A stretch of DNA of 64,000 bases from Ashinkailepas kermadecensis (taxonomy: Eukaryota; Arthropoda; Thecostraca; Neolepadidae): NCBI GenBank assembly GCA_034440615.1, contig JAOTOM010005138.1, forward strand, positions 310,001 through 374,000, given 5' to 3'. A program made the position numbers and the translations under genes. Position 1 is the first letter of the stretch, and every line of letters begins with the position of its first letter. Below, piece after piece: positions 53,018 to 63,980 of the stretch. The notes beneath the pieces are model-generated. The model ran no database searches. It was not told the origin of the DNA and was given only the letters and a program-made list of their open reading frames with translations.

Positions 53018-53953
53018 AAAGACATAAAAGATCAGTGCAACTATGAGCCACAAGGGCCCTTCTTGGTTGCACTCTGTACACTGAACCAGTTGTCCACCAA
53101 ATTCGTCGATCAACTCTCCCTGGAATACAGAAAAACAAGCCCCCTATTCTTATAATGATTGTCTATGCTGTCTTTAAAGATGTTCAGTGTGTTACTACTG
53201 ACAATAGTTTCTGGCAGCTGGTTCCAGTGTTCTACTACCCTGTTGGTGAAGAAAGACTGTCTGAACCTTGTCCTGCTGTGATTAACTTTAATTTTGAATT
53301 GATGACCTCTAATTGCATCATTTCTGTTAAATTAAAACAGTTCCCTGAGATAACCCTGTTCCTGACCATGAACAAATTTAAAGACCTCGATGAGATCTCT
53401 TCTATATCTAAGTGAAAACATATTAAATTTCTTGAATCTTTCCTCATATACCAGGTTGTCTATACCATTAACCATTTTTGTTCCTCTCTTTTGTACTCTC
53501 TCTCTCTAAAAGCCAACAATCTTTTTCATAACTAGGGGACCAAGCTTGGACACTATTCCAAATGTGGCCTGACGTATGCACAGTAAAGCTTCCTGGTGAC
53601 TTCCTCACTTTTGTATGATACATTCCTATTCATTGCCCCAAGCATTCTTAGTGCTTTCTTCCTGGCTTCTTTGGTCTGCTCTGATGCCCCCAATTTTGTG
53701 TTCAAAATAACACCTAAATCCTTCTGCTGAGTCACAGATAGTGCTTGGCCACCCATAAAGTATGGAGCCTTCATATGCTGCCTACCTACATGCATGATTT
53801 TGCACTTATCAAAATTAAATCAAAATTTCAATTGCAATTTTTCAGACCACTTCACAAGCTCGTCTAAGTCTTTCGGCAGCTCATTGTGCCCTGTTATTGC
53901 CCTAAAGACCTTCAAATCATCTGCAAATTTCAAAACCTTACTCCTTAGGCCAC

Positions 53954-54265
53954 TTACTGAACTGGCCCCAGTACTAACCCCTGGGGGACTCCACTAAGGA
54001 CATTTTCCCATGGTGACTTTGTACCATTTAGCATCACTCTCTGCTGTCTATCTGAAAGCCACAACTCTATCCATTTTAGGATGTTACCTGCAATACCATG
54101 GACCTGAAGCTGCATCATTAACTGTTTATGAGGTACCTTGTCAAAGGCCTTGCTAAAGTCAAGATATGCTACATCAACCTGATTTCCTTTATCAAATTGT
54201 TCTGTAGCAAAATTACAAAAAGTCCTAGAGATTTGTGAGACACGATCACCCTTTTCTAAACCCAT
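53954..54265 (-). pseudogene. Reverse transcriptase fragment (palm, SGVPQG block)
   Basis: 103-residue continuation in another frame: VDVAYLDFSKAFDKVPHKQ with the first catalytic Asp block, then WLSDRQQRVMLNG and SGVPQG. It ends at a stop just after LVLGPV, where the usual LF-YINDI stretch is deleted; FADD follows in another frame. Confidence 0.88.
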
Positions 54266-54908
54266 GTTGAGTATCTTTAATCAATCTGTTTCCTTCCAGA
54301 AAACTAACTATTATATCCTTGATAATTGATTCAAGTACCTTGCAGACTAGGGATGTGAGGCTTACTGGCCTATAGTTTTCAACTTTCCCTCTTTCTCCTT
54401 TCTTGAAAATAGGAACTACGTTTGCCCTTTTCCAATGTGTTGGAATTTCATTTTGTGAAACTGATCTACAAAATACTATACTAAGTGGAATTGCCAGTTC
54501 CTTTTCAGCTTCCCGCAATACCCTAGCATAAATTCCATCAAGTCCTGCTGCCTTGTTTGGCTTTATTTTCCTGATATAATTCAAAACAAAATCACTATCA
54601 ATGAAATCAACATCATGTAACTGATCACCTGTCACTGAGCTGTGGTTCACAGTTGGCAGATTAGTCACATCCTCCAACGTAAACACTGATTTAAACTGCT
54701 TGCTCAGTTCCTCAACCATCTCACCATCCTCACTCAACATAATCCCATTTACTTTCAGTGGACCAATTGTGCTTGAAACTTTACTTAGCTTGTAGAAACT
54801 AAAGAACTTTTTACTGTCCCCATTACAGTTCCTTGCCAAATCCAATTCTTTTGCTCGCTTTGCTGCTCTGGTTTTCTGCTTCACAGCATCTCTAGCTTTT
54901 TGATACAA
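54246..54908 (-). pseudogene. Reverse transcriptase fragment (fingers/palm) of the element
   Basis: 220-residue open segment of the ORF2 reverse transcriptase, with KPNKAAGLDGIYARVLREA, a PIFKKGERGKVENYRP block and TQHGFRKG at its end. Translation then needs a frame change near 54250 to continue with YLDFSKAFDKVPH in the segment 53954-54265. It encodes the enzyme that copies the element's RNA at the insertion site, but is not functional here. Confidence 0.88.
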
Positions 54909-54957
54909 CCTATAGATTTACTATATTTGAAGCTTCCATAAATACTCTAAATGCATC

Positions 54958-55820
54958 TGTAACGATGTTAAAGTTAATACGAACGAGCCAGCCTCTGGAA
55001 TGTACTGTATGCGTCACCGCGATGGGGCCGCATGAAGCACCCACACACCTGTCACAACAAGAGCGTCAGGCATGCGGCCCACCCGATCTATCACAGATAA
55101 GGCCAAGTGCCGCTCGCATTGTTCGATTATTAGCCACCGCGATGAGATCACCTTACGAGGTTATAACCGATAAGAACCGGAGCTCGTGTCGATGAGTTCG
55201 CATACCACAAGGCTACTGGCGCCACCAGTCGGGTACGTCCACAAATCATCGCTGGTTGCCACGCGACCGAGCAGCCAGGCTGCCGTGCAAAACTGCAATC
55301 TCAGCGTGCGAGAAGTGCATTAGAACTGAACCCATGACCTGCGGCGAATCAACAGTCAGCAACGTCCAGCGAGGGCAATGGCCGCTGGCGTGTCGGGCCA
55401 ATCACGGCCCGGTTCACTTGCGGGTTGGCGTGTTATGTAGAACCAGCCAATAGCAGTGCGGGTTGCATGCCGTCAATGTACTTACGTGGGCGGACTCGTG
55501 TGTATATATATGAGTGCAAATGAAAATAAACGGGGAGCTCGAGACGGAGCTCGAGACGGGGCTCGAGACTCAGCTCGAGACTCGACCTAGACTCGGACTA
55601 CGAGGTAGAACCATCACGTCTTTGCGATTTCGGAGCGGACTGGCGTTTGCCTGTCGCGACTCAACGTAGTTGGCGGGCCGAGGAAGCTTTCAGCCCGGGA
55701 AGTCACTCATCACGGAGTTTTAACGAGTGAGCTGTCCACCTACTGTTCTGGGGTATACAAAGCGGAAGCGATTGGTCTATCCCTGGATTTCCCACGGCCA
55801 GGGAAAAAACTACCCTATAC
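54958..55820. mobile_element. LTR-like insertion (probable solo LTR) inside the non-LTR element
   Basis: 863 bp beginning TGTAACGATG. The non-LTR coding sequence is continuous if it is removed: AAG AAA GAT G before and GAT GCA TTT after share GATG, so CATC (54954-54957 and 55821-55824) is a 4-bp target duplication. It has LTR-like features: a TATATATA box at 55503, AATAAA at 55525 and four AGCTCGAGAC-type repeats just after. No gag or pol is present. The 3' end reads CCCTATA and then CATC, so whether the terminal CA overlaps the duplication is ambiguous. Confidence 0.7.
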
Positions 55821-56450
55821 ATCTTTCTTAGCCTTAATTGCTTTTGTCAAATCTGGTGTAAGCCATGCTGGCTTTCCTACCCTTCTTTTGCACCTTTGCT
55901 TTTGGGGGACATGTCTAATCTGAATTTCCTTCAAGTAAGATTTGAACTTTTCCCACATTTTACAGGCATTTAAATCGGAGTTCATGTCTGGAATGCTTTA
56001 GTTAAAGCCAGGAATGACCTGGAATGATCAAAAGCGACTAGACAGGAGAGCAAATTACAGCTGTAAAACCACCTATTGCTACCTATAACAGATTTTCAAA
56101 TTCAATATCTTCTCAAACACCAAGTTCTCAAATTGGACAGCTTCTCAATCCAACTGCAGTTAATGTCCATGTATTGGCTGGGCTCATTAGTTAGTGAGGG
56201 GTAATACTTGAGGATTACCCAAGAAGAAACTGCTAGGTAAGATTCAAGTCCAGTCCATACATTTTCCACGATTTGTGCCAAGGGGCTTCTTCTATGTAGG
56301 TAAATACCAAAATATTTACTGGAGTACATGTTCTTGAAGCCAATTTACCAACTAGGTACTTCCTCGGCCACTTGTTGCAGAAATCACATATCAGTATAAA
56401 CAAAAAATACTCATGCAGAATCGAGGGTCAACAACCGAATCGTCCAGATG

Positions 56451-56770
56451 CAGGTCATGCAGGTTAGCTGCGGACCTCAAAAGTAATACAGGTCAGATGT
56501 GTAGGTCAGGGGTCATACAGATCAGCTGGGGATCCCAGGGGTCATGAAGGTTAGCTGCGGACCTCAGGGGTCATGCAGGTCAGCTGGAACGCGAATGATC
56601 AACTCTGGTCGAAGCGCTCTAAAGCCCCCCTCCCCCAAATAACAGGTCAACTGGGAATCCCAGGGGTCATGCAGGTCAGCTGTGGATTCCAGGGGTCATG
56701 CAGTTTAGCTGCGGATCCCAGGGGTCATGCAGGTTAGCTGCGGACCTCAGGGGTCATTTGGATAAGCAAG
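56451..56770. repeat. 29-bp tandem array, right part
   Basis: Continues the unit family of 52705-53017 (AGGTTAGCTGCGGACCTCAG, GGGGTCATGCAG). A non-array insert of about 55 bp lies at about 56590-56645. Confidence 0.85.
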
Positions 56771-58337
56771 GATCAGCATAGCATTGGCCACCGCTGAAAA
56801 TGGCACCCTCGTGCCCGATGGAAGCGGAGGCCCCAGGTCAGTTCTGCGGACCTGTGCGCCTCGGCATATGTGCATTGCTCTAGAGGAAATGCTAGTATAC
56901 ATGCAATTCGCTGAAGTAAATAAACATCAAGTAAAAGGACCTGGTTATAACACTACTGGAGTACCAACACATGAACTCATACCTCCTCGCCACCATTCAG
57001 ACACCGGCCTACTTTGACAGCTGTCTTGGCTTCCTTGCGATCTACAGCATGCCCACAGCCGGTGGAACTCGGGAACTCACAGAGGGTTAGTCGCGAGCCA
57101 GGGCGAGGCCGGAGCGAGTCTACTCTCGTGTATACGGTACCGAAATTCACCTGAGCGGTCCGGCCCGATCGTCACACTTTTGAAATCGTAGTAACTTTTT
57201 TTTGCGGCGTTTCTGAATTAATTCGCTCAGAGTCAGATGTGATATTTTAATTGTCATCGACCCCGATTTGCATTAGAATAGACTTCATGAAGTGTGCTTA
57301 ACATTTGCTAGGATAAAAAGGTGTTTGCGGCGGCTGTGCGGCCGGTGGCTGTGCGGCCGGCGGTTGTGCGGCCGGCGGCAAGACTTCAACAGCGCTCCAC
57401 AGTGTAGAACATCATCCAAGTTCCAATGTTCTCACTCAAGGCCATATATGCTGTTTTCACTGATATTTTCCAACGTTCATCGCAATACTGCCCCTGAAGT
57501 ATTCTCAACATGTATTCAAAGGAAGAGGCTTACGGCGACATTCCCAGTCGTGGGCAGCTTACACCACACCTCGCACCGTAGCTGGCAGTGGACATCAGTC
57601 CCAGTGGCGCGAACGAAGACGACGTGCTGGACTTGTTTGCGTTCGTGCTCCGGAATATCGCGCTCAGCTCCAGTGAGGAGCGACACTATTTGCTTCTGCC
57701 TTCAGTAACATAATTTGGTTTACACACAAGATTTAGAGGGCGCATTTAGGTGATTTTAGTTTAGGGGCGCATCGACTGCATGTGTCAAAAACTACATCAA
57801 AGCTTAATGAGAGAGCACTGCTATAGCATTTTGTCACATGACGAATTCCGCAGATAAAGGTACGAATATCTGAAGTGGCAAATTTCGCTCCCTTTCACTC
57901 TGACGCTGGCTATTTACTCGTTAGGTGATCTACCCGGATTTTGTATTCTCGAAATAGTCAGGCAAAACAAAAATGGCACGAGAATACGGAATAGCAACAT
58001 TCGAGTTGAAGAACAGCACATTTTAACGTTCTGATGTTCCAGTACATGATACTGGCTTCGAGCAGCGCGCTGCTCACCCACCGAACCCTCGGCTTGGACA
58101 AACAACACGCACTCGCCACATAACCTCATTCGTAGATCAGGACTTATTGTCGCGTAATTGTGTCGCCGATGATGACGAACGGTTTGTGTTTGAGCGTGAT
58201 GATCCTGCTGTCGTGCTTTTCATCCAATGTCATGAGATTCGACTGCGCTGAGCTTTTGACACCTACCCTCGCTCGTCTCGCGGCCTCATATTGGCGCCAT
58301 ATATTGGCGCCTTATATTGGTAATATCTGTTAGTGGT
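56771..58337. other. Region without a recognised gene
   Basis: Unique sequence with a short GC repeat GCGGCCGGxGGCTGTGCGGC at about 57325-57375. No domain was found in the small frames. Confidence 0.4.
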
Positions 58338-58676
58338 TGGTAGTGATTCACTTTACGACGCGTCGACTGCCTCGGGTCTCACAGCGTCGCCAACCGCACA
58401 CGCCGATTGCTCGCGGGCGAAGAGCAGCGACAGGTGAGACTCGAACGCACAACCTTTCGGCTGGTTAGTTGGTTATTGGTTTTTACGACACGTCGACCGT
58501 TGAGCCATACAGCGTCGCCAATCCCTCACGCCGATTGGTCGCGGGCGAAGAGTAGCGACAGGTGAGACTCGAACCCACAATCTTTCGTTTGTGAGACGAG
58601 CATCTTACCCCTAGACCACTCGTCCCCCAAACCTTTCGGCTGGGAGACCGGCACCCCACCCCCAGACTACCCGGCC
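58338..58676 (-). mobile_element. Older SINE copy split by a younger one
   Basis: Diverged minus-strand copy of the SINE (58338-58464 and about 58644-58676), with the body motif GCCGATTGCTCGCGGGCGAA and box B-like GAGACTCGAACGCACAACC. It is interrupted exactly at AACCTTTCGGCTGG by the young copy at 58465-58629. Confidence 0.82.
58465..58629 (-). mobile_element. tRNA-derived SINE, copy 4, nested in an older SINE
   Basis: 165-bp minus-strand copy of the SINE. It is flanked by a perfect 14-bp target duplication AACCTTTCGGCTGG (58451-58464 and 58630-58643) that belongs to the older SINE. It lies about 130 bp upstream of the mucin-like reading frame's Met. Confidence 0.93.
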
Positions 58677-58757
58677 CCGTAACAGCCGCCAGTGTTCAGA
58701 GTGAACGTGCCGGCCAGCTGTTTAACGCCAGCACTGCCGCCAGGCGCCTGCGGCACG

Positions 58758-60305
58758 ATGCGACGGCGCGCCTGCCGGACGGCGCTGCTCGCCGTCCAGC
58801 TGTGGCACGTGGCCGCGGTCGCCAGCGGCGCCGCCTCCAGCATGACGCTGCGCCTGACCGGCCGCCACCAGCACGCCACCGGACCGACGCTGGCCGTCGG
58901 CACCAGCGACACGCTGACGCACTGCGCCGTGCGCTGCCTGCGCCAGCCGGGCTGCGCCTCCGTACAGAAGACGCGGCACACGTGCGTGCTGCTGGCCGGC
59001 CGGCCGGCCGGCGGCCAGCTGGCTGCTCGGCCGGACAGCGACGTGTTCACCTCTGTCGGCCTGACGGTCGCGACCGGCAGGCCTCCGGCGATCACCACGG
59101 ACCCGGCCGTCCCCGTGCTGCCGGTGGTGACCGCTGCGGGCGCGCAGCCTGGCCCAGCCGAGGGCACCTCGACAGAGACGGGCGCCACCCCAGCCGAGGG
59201 TACCTCGACAGAGACGGGGGCTAACTCGGCGGGGTCGGGAGATACCTCGGTGGAGGCGGAGACGACCGAGGCCGGGATAGAAGCTACCCAAACGCCTACC
59301 GAACTTCAGCGTCCGGTGACAACCGATCTTCAAACAACGACGCAAGCAGGCCACCCGTCCACAGGGCTTACATCCAACGATGTGGACGGCAATAACCTCG
59401 ACACTGACGACAACATTACGGTGACGACAGTCGGCCAAACAACGACCGAAGGCACCGAAATACGGACAGGAGTCGGCGAAACCACGCAATTAACGACAGC
59501 TGGTGCTCATACGACAGGAGGAAATCGTTCAACGACGGGCAGTGCTCATTCAACAACAGAACACACCCGGCCGGCCACGCAAGCCGCCGTACAGACAACG
59601 ACAGAGGCCATGCAAATAACCACAGCAACTACAGCCGAAACACAGACACCACCTGACCCTGCCCAGCCAACGACGGACGACATTCAAACGACAGACGGCC
59701 TCTACTCGACACCGGCGCCCACTGAAACAACCGAGAACGCCAGCCAGACGCTCAGTTCCGCGTCAATCCTGTCCACCGGCGCTTCCCCAGCCTCTACCGC
59801 GCCGGCCGAGGCAACGCCTCTGCCAACACCTCAGTCGACCGCGTCCGTCGTCACCGCAGCAGAGAGTGCGACGCCTTCAGCGGCAGCTGTACAGGCCTCC
59901 ACCGGCACCCAGAGCCTGGACCAGCAGTCCACCGCGGCAGCTGTACAGGCCTCCGCCAGCACCCAGAGCCTGGACCAGCAGTCCACCGCCGCCAGCATGT
60001 GCACTACGGCGGCTCCCACCGGAGACGGCCATACAGCGGAGAAGGGCGATGGAAAGGGAAAGGGCGATGGAAAGGGAAAGGGCGATGGAAAGGGAAAAGG
60101 TGATGGAAAGGGAAAAGGTGATGGAAAGGGAAAAGGCGATGGAAAGGGGAAGGGCGATGGAAAGGGAAAATGCGATGGAAAGGGAAAGGGCGATGGAAAG
60201 GGAAAGGGCGATGGAAAGGGAAAGGGCGATGGAAAGGGAAAGGGCCATGGAAAGGGAAAGGGCGATGGAAAGGGAAAGGGCGATGGGAAAGGGAAAGGGC
60301 GGTGA
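58758..60305 (+). CDS. Secreted mucin-like protein with GDGKGK repeat tail
   Basis: An unspliced frame, open from 58692. The Met at 58758 is preferred because it starts a signal peptide: MRRRACRTALLAVQLWHVAA with cleavage likely after VASGAAS. About 70 residues follow with four cysteines in a C-x3-C-x5-C-x8-C pattern (CAVRCLRQPGC), resembling part of a PAN/apple module. Then come over 300 residues rich in Thr, Ser, Ala and Pro with duplicated pieces (AVQASTGTQSLDQQST twice, GTSTETGA twice), expected to be heavily O-glycosylated. The tail is 14 hexapeptides GDGKGK (60045-60296) ending GR-stop. No transmembrane segment was seen, so secretion is likely. The family is not recognised; matrix, mucus or adhesive roles are guesses. 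It could be one exon of a larger gene. Confidence 0.65.
   Translation: MRRRACRTALLAVQLWHVAAVASGAASSMTLRLTGRHQHATGPTLAVGTSDTLTHCAVRCLRQPGCASVQKTRHTCVLLAGRPAGGQLAARPDSDVFTSVGLTVATGRPPAITTDPAVPVLPVVTAAGAQPGPAEGTSTETGATPAEGTSTETGANSAGSGDTSVEAETTEAGIEATQTPTELQRPVTTDLQTTTQAGHPSTGLTSNDVDGNNLDTDDNITVTTVGQTTTEGTEIRTGVGETTQLTTAGAHTTGGNRSTTGSAHSTTEHTRPATQAAVQTTTEAMQITTATTAETQTPPDPAQPTTDDIQTTDGLYSTPAPTETTENASQTLSSASILSTGASPASTAPAEATPLPTPQSTASVVTAAESATPSAAAVQASTGTQSLDQQSTAAAVQASASTQSLDQQSTAASMCTTAAPTGDGHTAEKGDGKGKGDGKGKGDGKGKGDGKGKGDGKGKGDGKGKGDGKGKCDGKGKGDGKGKGDGKGKGDGKGKGHGKGKGDGKGKGDGKGKGR
60045..60296 (+). repeat. 18-bp repeat encoding (GDGKGK)14
   Basis: Fourteen in-frame copies of GGCGATGGAAAGGGAAAG, with unit 8 giving CDGKGK and unit 12 GHGKGK. 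In unit 14 a shift within the purine run leads into GGG CGG TGA, the stop. Similar sequence continues out of frame after the stop. Confidence 0.95.
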
Positions 60306-61879
60306 AAAGGGAAAGGGCGATGGAGAGTGGAAAGGGAAAGTGCGATGGAGGGAATAAGTGCTATGGAGGGGAAATGGTAAAGGAGAGGGAAAGGATAAAG
60401 GAGAGAAAGATGATAGGTAAAAGGGGAGGGAAAGCCCTAAAGGCGAGACGGGAGGCCGTTAAACACATGCACTACAGGACGGAAAAAGCCAGGGGGTGGA
60501 AGTGGAGAAAGGCAAGAGTAACTGCAAAAAAGGAAGCGATTAATAATGTTCCTTTGCTTAAACATTATTCACCCGTTGTGCGGTACGTGATGTTGTAATT
60601 TTCTTTTATCCTTGCCACGATATTCAGATGAAATACGATGTGTGTTGCTTATTCGCTCACCGACAGGTGTCTTTCCCTCAAAAGGGCATGGATCGGTGAA
60701 CTATTCCACTGAGTGTCGTAAATAGGAACAATTTTGACGGCTGTATGATCCGAACAAGCGGCTGAGACTGAAATTTGATGGCTTTTTCTAAATATCCTTT
60801 TACAAATGTCGTGAAAAGTAATCATTCCTAGTTGTACCATGGGTGGATCCAAGGGGGTATTTACGGGAGCATGCTCTGCTATCTTACATTTTCTGTCAAA
60901 GACACGTCACCCATGCATACATCTAGGATTTCGCTGTAAAAGGTAATGCAAGATATGTGGATGTGAATTTCGTCATTATGCGTTCATGTTTAATGATGTA
61001 ACGCATTTGAAAGTCACTAGCGTGTCTGAGTAATACCCTTGTTAGCTTTTAAAAGCTAAACACACCGAAGTATTGCGGCTACGATCACGGAACACTTCAC
61101 TGAAACTAATTATTAATCGGATCAAGGGTGATTCCCATGACTAACATTGGGAATCTCTCGACATTTTTGAAGTTGCCGTTTGAAAACACTCGGTTTCTTA
61201 TATGTAGTAGGTGCATTTGATAAGCCTGCAATAGTACAATTAGGAACAGTGGTGGTTCCAGCGCAACAATTATGGGGTACGACAAGTCACATAAATATGT
61301 CTGCACGCAAATGCATATAACCGCGAGTGGCAATGGCGCATTTTCATCATAGCTCCCCTCCTTTCAACAGTTGTCATGCCGAATTACGCCATTGAAAATG
61401 CTTCATGTTTCGACACATGTCGATATCAAAAGCAGACACTGGAATATAAAATATCTGAACCTCCCCATTTTCGCTGTTCGAATCAGCCAGTACTGCCAGT
61501 ACTCAGTAACAAAAAGAAGTAATAATGCCGGTCCCAAAATCAACATGTTAGAGCACAGACACTTCTAGATTATCACAGAGAAATTCAAATACATTGCACA
61601 TAAACACTCAGCAGACCATAGAAGAAAAAAAAAACAGTCACCATTTGCCGTTCATAACTACACCCTTGCGCTGAAATATAAAGATTGCGCGTCAGTGTGA
61701 TAGAATGAACGTTTAGGGACATCTATAACTTTTAGGAACAGCATTATAAACAACCGTCATGCATGGTAATCCGAGTAAAACACATTGTGATGCAAGAGAA
61801 GAAAGGACGTCCTAAAATGTATCCTTGGGGCAAGGGTCCGGTGTACACCAGGTTGAATATCTGCGAAATTTTGAGTATA
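60306..61879. other. Region downstream of the mucin-like gene
   Basis: Purine-rich to about 60540, then plain AT-rich sequence. No second gene or clear poly(A) signal was identified. Confidence 0.4.
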
Positions 61880-62303
61880 TAGATGTATAATCAGTTGTTC
61901 TCTACTCGTCTGTCTTCCACTATAACAAACTCCCTACTGAAACAAAAACATCGAGGCTGTTTAACTTCAAGAAACATGCACTAGCTTATCTTCACGCAAC
62001 ACTAGTCACACAAAAAAACTTACAAAATGGATTTGTGTACACTATGAACTCACCTTTAGGCCATCGCTTTCCTATCACTTCTATAAACTACTCGTTTATA
62101 GCTCGTGTTGCAAGCACGGTGTGTGTAGTGCAGATAGTGGTATGGGTATTGTATTATGTTGGTGTATGAATGTTTGTTGCGTATTTGCTCCCACTATTGA
62201 CCACAAATCTATCCTTTCTTTGTGAGTTATAACATGACTGTCCTATACAGCCACTATACGTGGAGGGCATGTATCGTGAAATAAATAAATAAATAAATAA
62301 GGT
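61880..62303 (+). mobile_element. Non-LTR retrotransposon 3' fragment with (AATA)n tail
   Basis: The + strand reads FHYNKLPTETKTSRLFNFKK near 61915-61975, the WN/YN-LP-x-x-x-x and F-K-K tail typical of ORF2 C-termini. The copy ends in a (AATA)n tract at about 62280-62302. Everything upstream is missing or diverged. Confidence 0.55.
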
Positions 62304-62357
62304 AGCTGGAGGCAGTTGGCACTCAATTGCAAAAAAAACAGGACAGGTTCTTCAGAC

Positions 62358-62390
62358 CTGGAAGTCGTCGAGGGACAGATGCACGATCTC
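62358..62390 (-). CDS. Candidate short exon, gene unknown
   Basis: On the minus strand a good acceptor (GATTTCTGTGCAG) precedes GAG ATC GTG CAT CTG and continues to EIVHLSLDDFQ. Then either CAG|GTCTGA acts as a donor or the frame ends V-stop. The GC-rich, codon-like composition differs from its AT-rich surroundings. It is too short to name, and it does not match the expected BAP18 N-terminus. Confidence 0.25.
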
Positions 62391-63629
62391 CTGCACAGAA
62401 ATCAGACTAATATAACCGCACAACATGACCAAGCTAGGCCGGCACTCGATGCCGTGTGAGTCCCGACAGCGGTCGGTCATGTGGCGACGACAAGGTCACG
62501 TGGCATGCGTGCCCCGGGGCCGGGTGGTCGGCCGACGCAGCTGCCAGTGGAATACAAGATGTGCTGAGCGATTGTGTGTGGTGTAAGCTGGACGTGAGCA
62601 GTTACAGAGCAAGGACCGTGACACGCCAGTTCGGCTATAATATGCGGACAATTCGGCGCACTGCGTCCAATAGGTCGAGATGCCAGCATCACATTCGGCA
62701 GAGGGGCCAAGTTCATGCAAGAGTGCAGCATATTTCGATTAAGGAGCACTGATTTTTAATAAGCTTACAGCGAAATCCTTATCTAGCAATGGTGCACGTG
62801 CTCGAAACCTACATGCACCTGCGCCGAATTGGCCGATTCGGTTGCAGTTATTTGTGCGGTGCCCACAACTACCGCCTGAACTGGCGGACACCTGAACATG
62901 CGTGTCCGCACGAATTGTCGGCAGAGCGTGCCTAAAGGACCGCGTTCGATCTGGATTGAAATGATTGATCTGCAGTCCAGGCTGGAAGAAAAACCTGCCA
63001 GTAACCTCCAAATGTTTTGAAAGCTTTGTGCACAGCTGTATGCACGGAAGTTTTGCACAGTGTACTTACTTGGAATGCATCGTTATGCTGGACAGTTCTC
63101 GGAATCAAATTAAGGACCAACATTTTGCTCCTTCAGGGTAAAAAGATACCTTCAACTGCACAATATGCTTCATGAATAGTTATCTGAACTTTCAGTGGAG
63201 CTCTTTCCAGTGCTTGCCTTACCTAGTGAGCAGGGGTGGTACTTGGTTTTCCATTGTGGGTGCATGGAAACAGGCAAGCGGTATGTCGGGGCGAAGGCGC
63301 ACACGTGGTTTTTGGAAGGGTGCTGCCCGGCTAGCCCTGGCTTTCTCAACACAAAACAAAATCAGCTCTGATTTTGAGCCGCTATATTATCAGGCTCGGA
63401 TAATATTTGTACCTATTTTTATTTTCCTTCCCCTCGTCGACAATTCTCCTGCCCTAAGTCGCATGCATCGTGCCCTTGGTGGTGCCGACGATTAGAGCCA
63501 GGGTCGTTTGGAACCTCACCAAACCAAAAAAATCCCTACAGGAGCAGGATCAAAGCATGCGCAGCTGTCAGTGGTGCACGATATCTCGAACAGCGAGGCT
63601 TGTCGCCACCGCACAACAAATAACCGCGA
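62391..63629. other. Region without a recognised gene
   Basis: Mixed sequence; frames of 90-107 residues on both strands lack motifs. Nothing else seen. Confidence 0.35.
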
Positions 63630-63686
63630 GTGGCATAAATATGTTCTATGCGGAGGCGGCACAGTGTAACTTCTTCTTATCTACGC

Positions 63687-63980
63687 TTACGACAGGACGT
63701 GCTCCACGTTCTCAGGCGTTGTTTGATGGCTCTCAGCTTGTTCGCCGACGTCGCGTCCGACATTGTCTACCACTTGTTGAGGATGAAGTTTGGACACCTT
63801 TCGGTAATGGTCCGTGGCAGGAAGCGGCAGTGACTGAGTGCACGGTGCGTATGCTGCTCGCTTCGCCGCAGCATCCGCCAACCGGTTTCCAGAAACATAC
63901 ACACGACTAGGAAGCCAACACAGGATCATCCGTCGTCCTGCGTTGTGCATGGTGGTAAGACGGCTTAGAATATCACGCAA
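63687..63980 (-). pseudogene. RNase H domain fragment of a non-LTR retrotransposon
   Basis: The minus-strand frame contains ILCWLPSRVYVSGNRLADAA followed by AKRAAYAP, the typical RNase H block of Jockey/R1/I-type ORF2 proteins (WxPSHxGxxGNExADxxAK). The His usual after PS is Arg here. No reverse transcriptase is visible in the window, so it is a fragment; it may continue past the right edge. Confidence 0.75.

Larger units (their letters stand above)
53018..56450 (-). mobile_element. Jockey/CR1-type non-LTR retrotransposon, broken and split
   Basis: Minus-strand element. From its 5' side come an endonuclease-end region (about 55825-56340, with IYLHRRSPLAQIVENVW) and then the reverse transcriptase: IKPNKAAGLDGI, ENYRPVSLTSLVCKVLESII, AYLDFSKAFDKVPH, SGVPQG. 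The FADD catalytic motif is at 53916-53927 and the C-terminal FFTNRVVEHWNQLP motif near 53235. The copy is dead: there is a frameshift near 54250, a deletion between GVPQG-LVLGPV and FADD, stops, and an 863-bp insertion at 54958-55820. It ends in a TTTATGTC-like terminus at 53018. The element sits inside the 29-bp array present on both sides. Confidence 0.9.

Noticed and set aside
58667..59489. Minus-strand frames of 173 and 255 residues
   Set aside because: Antisense shadows of the GC-rich mucin-like frame.
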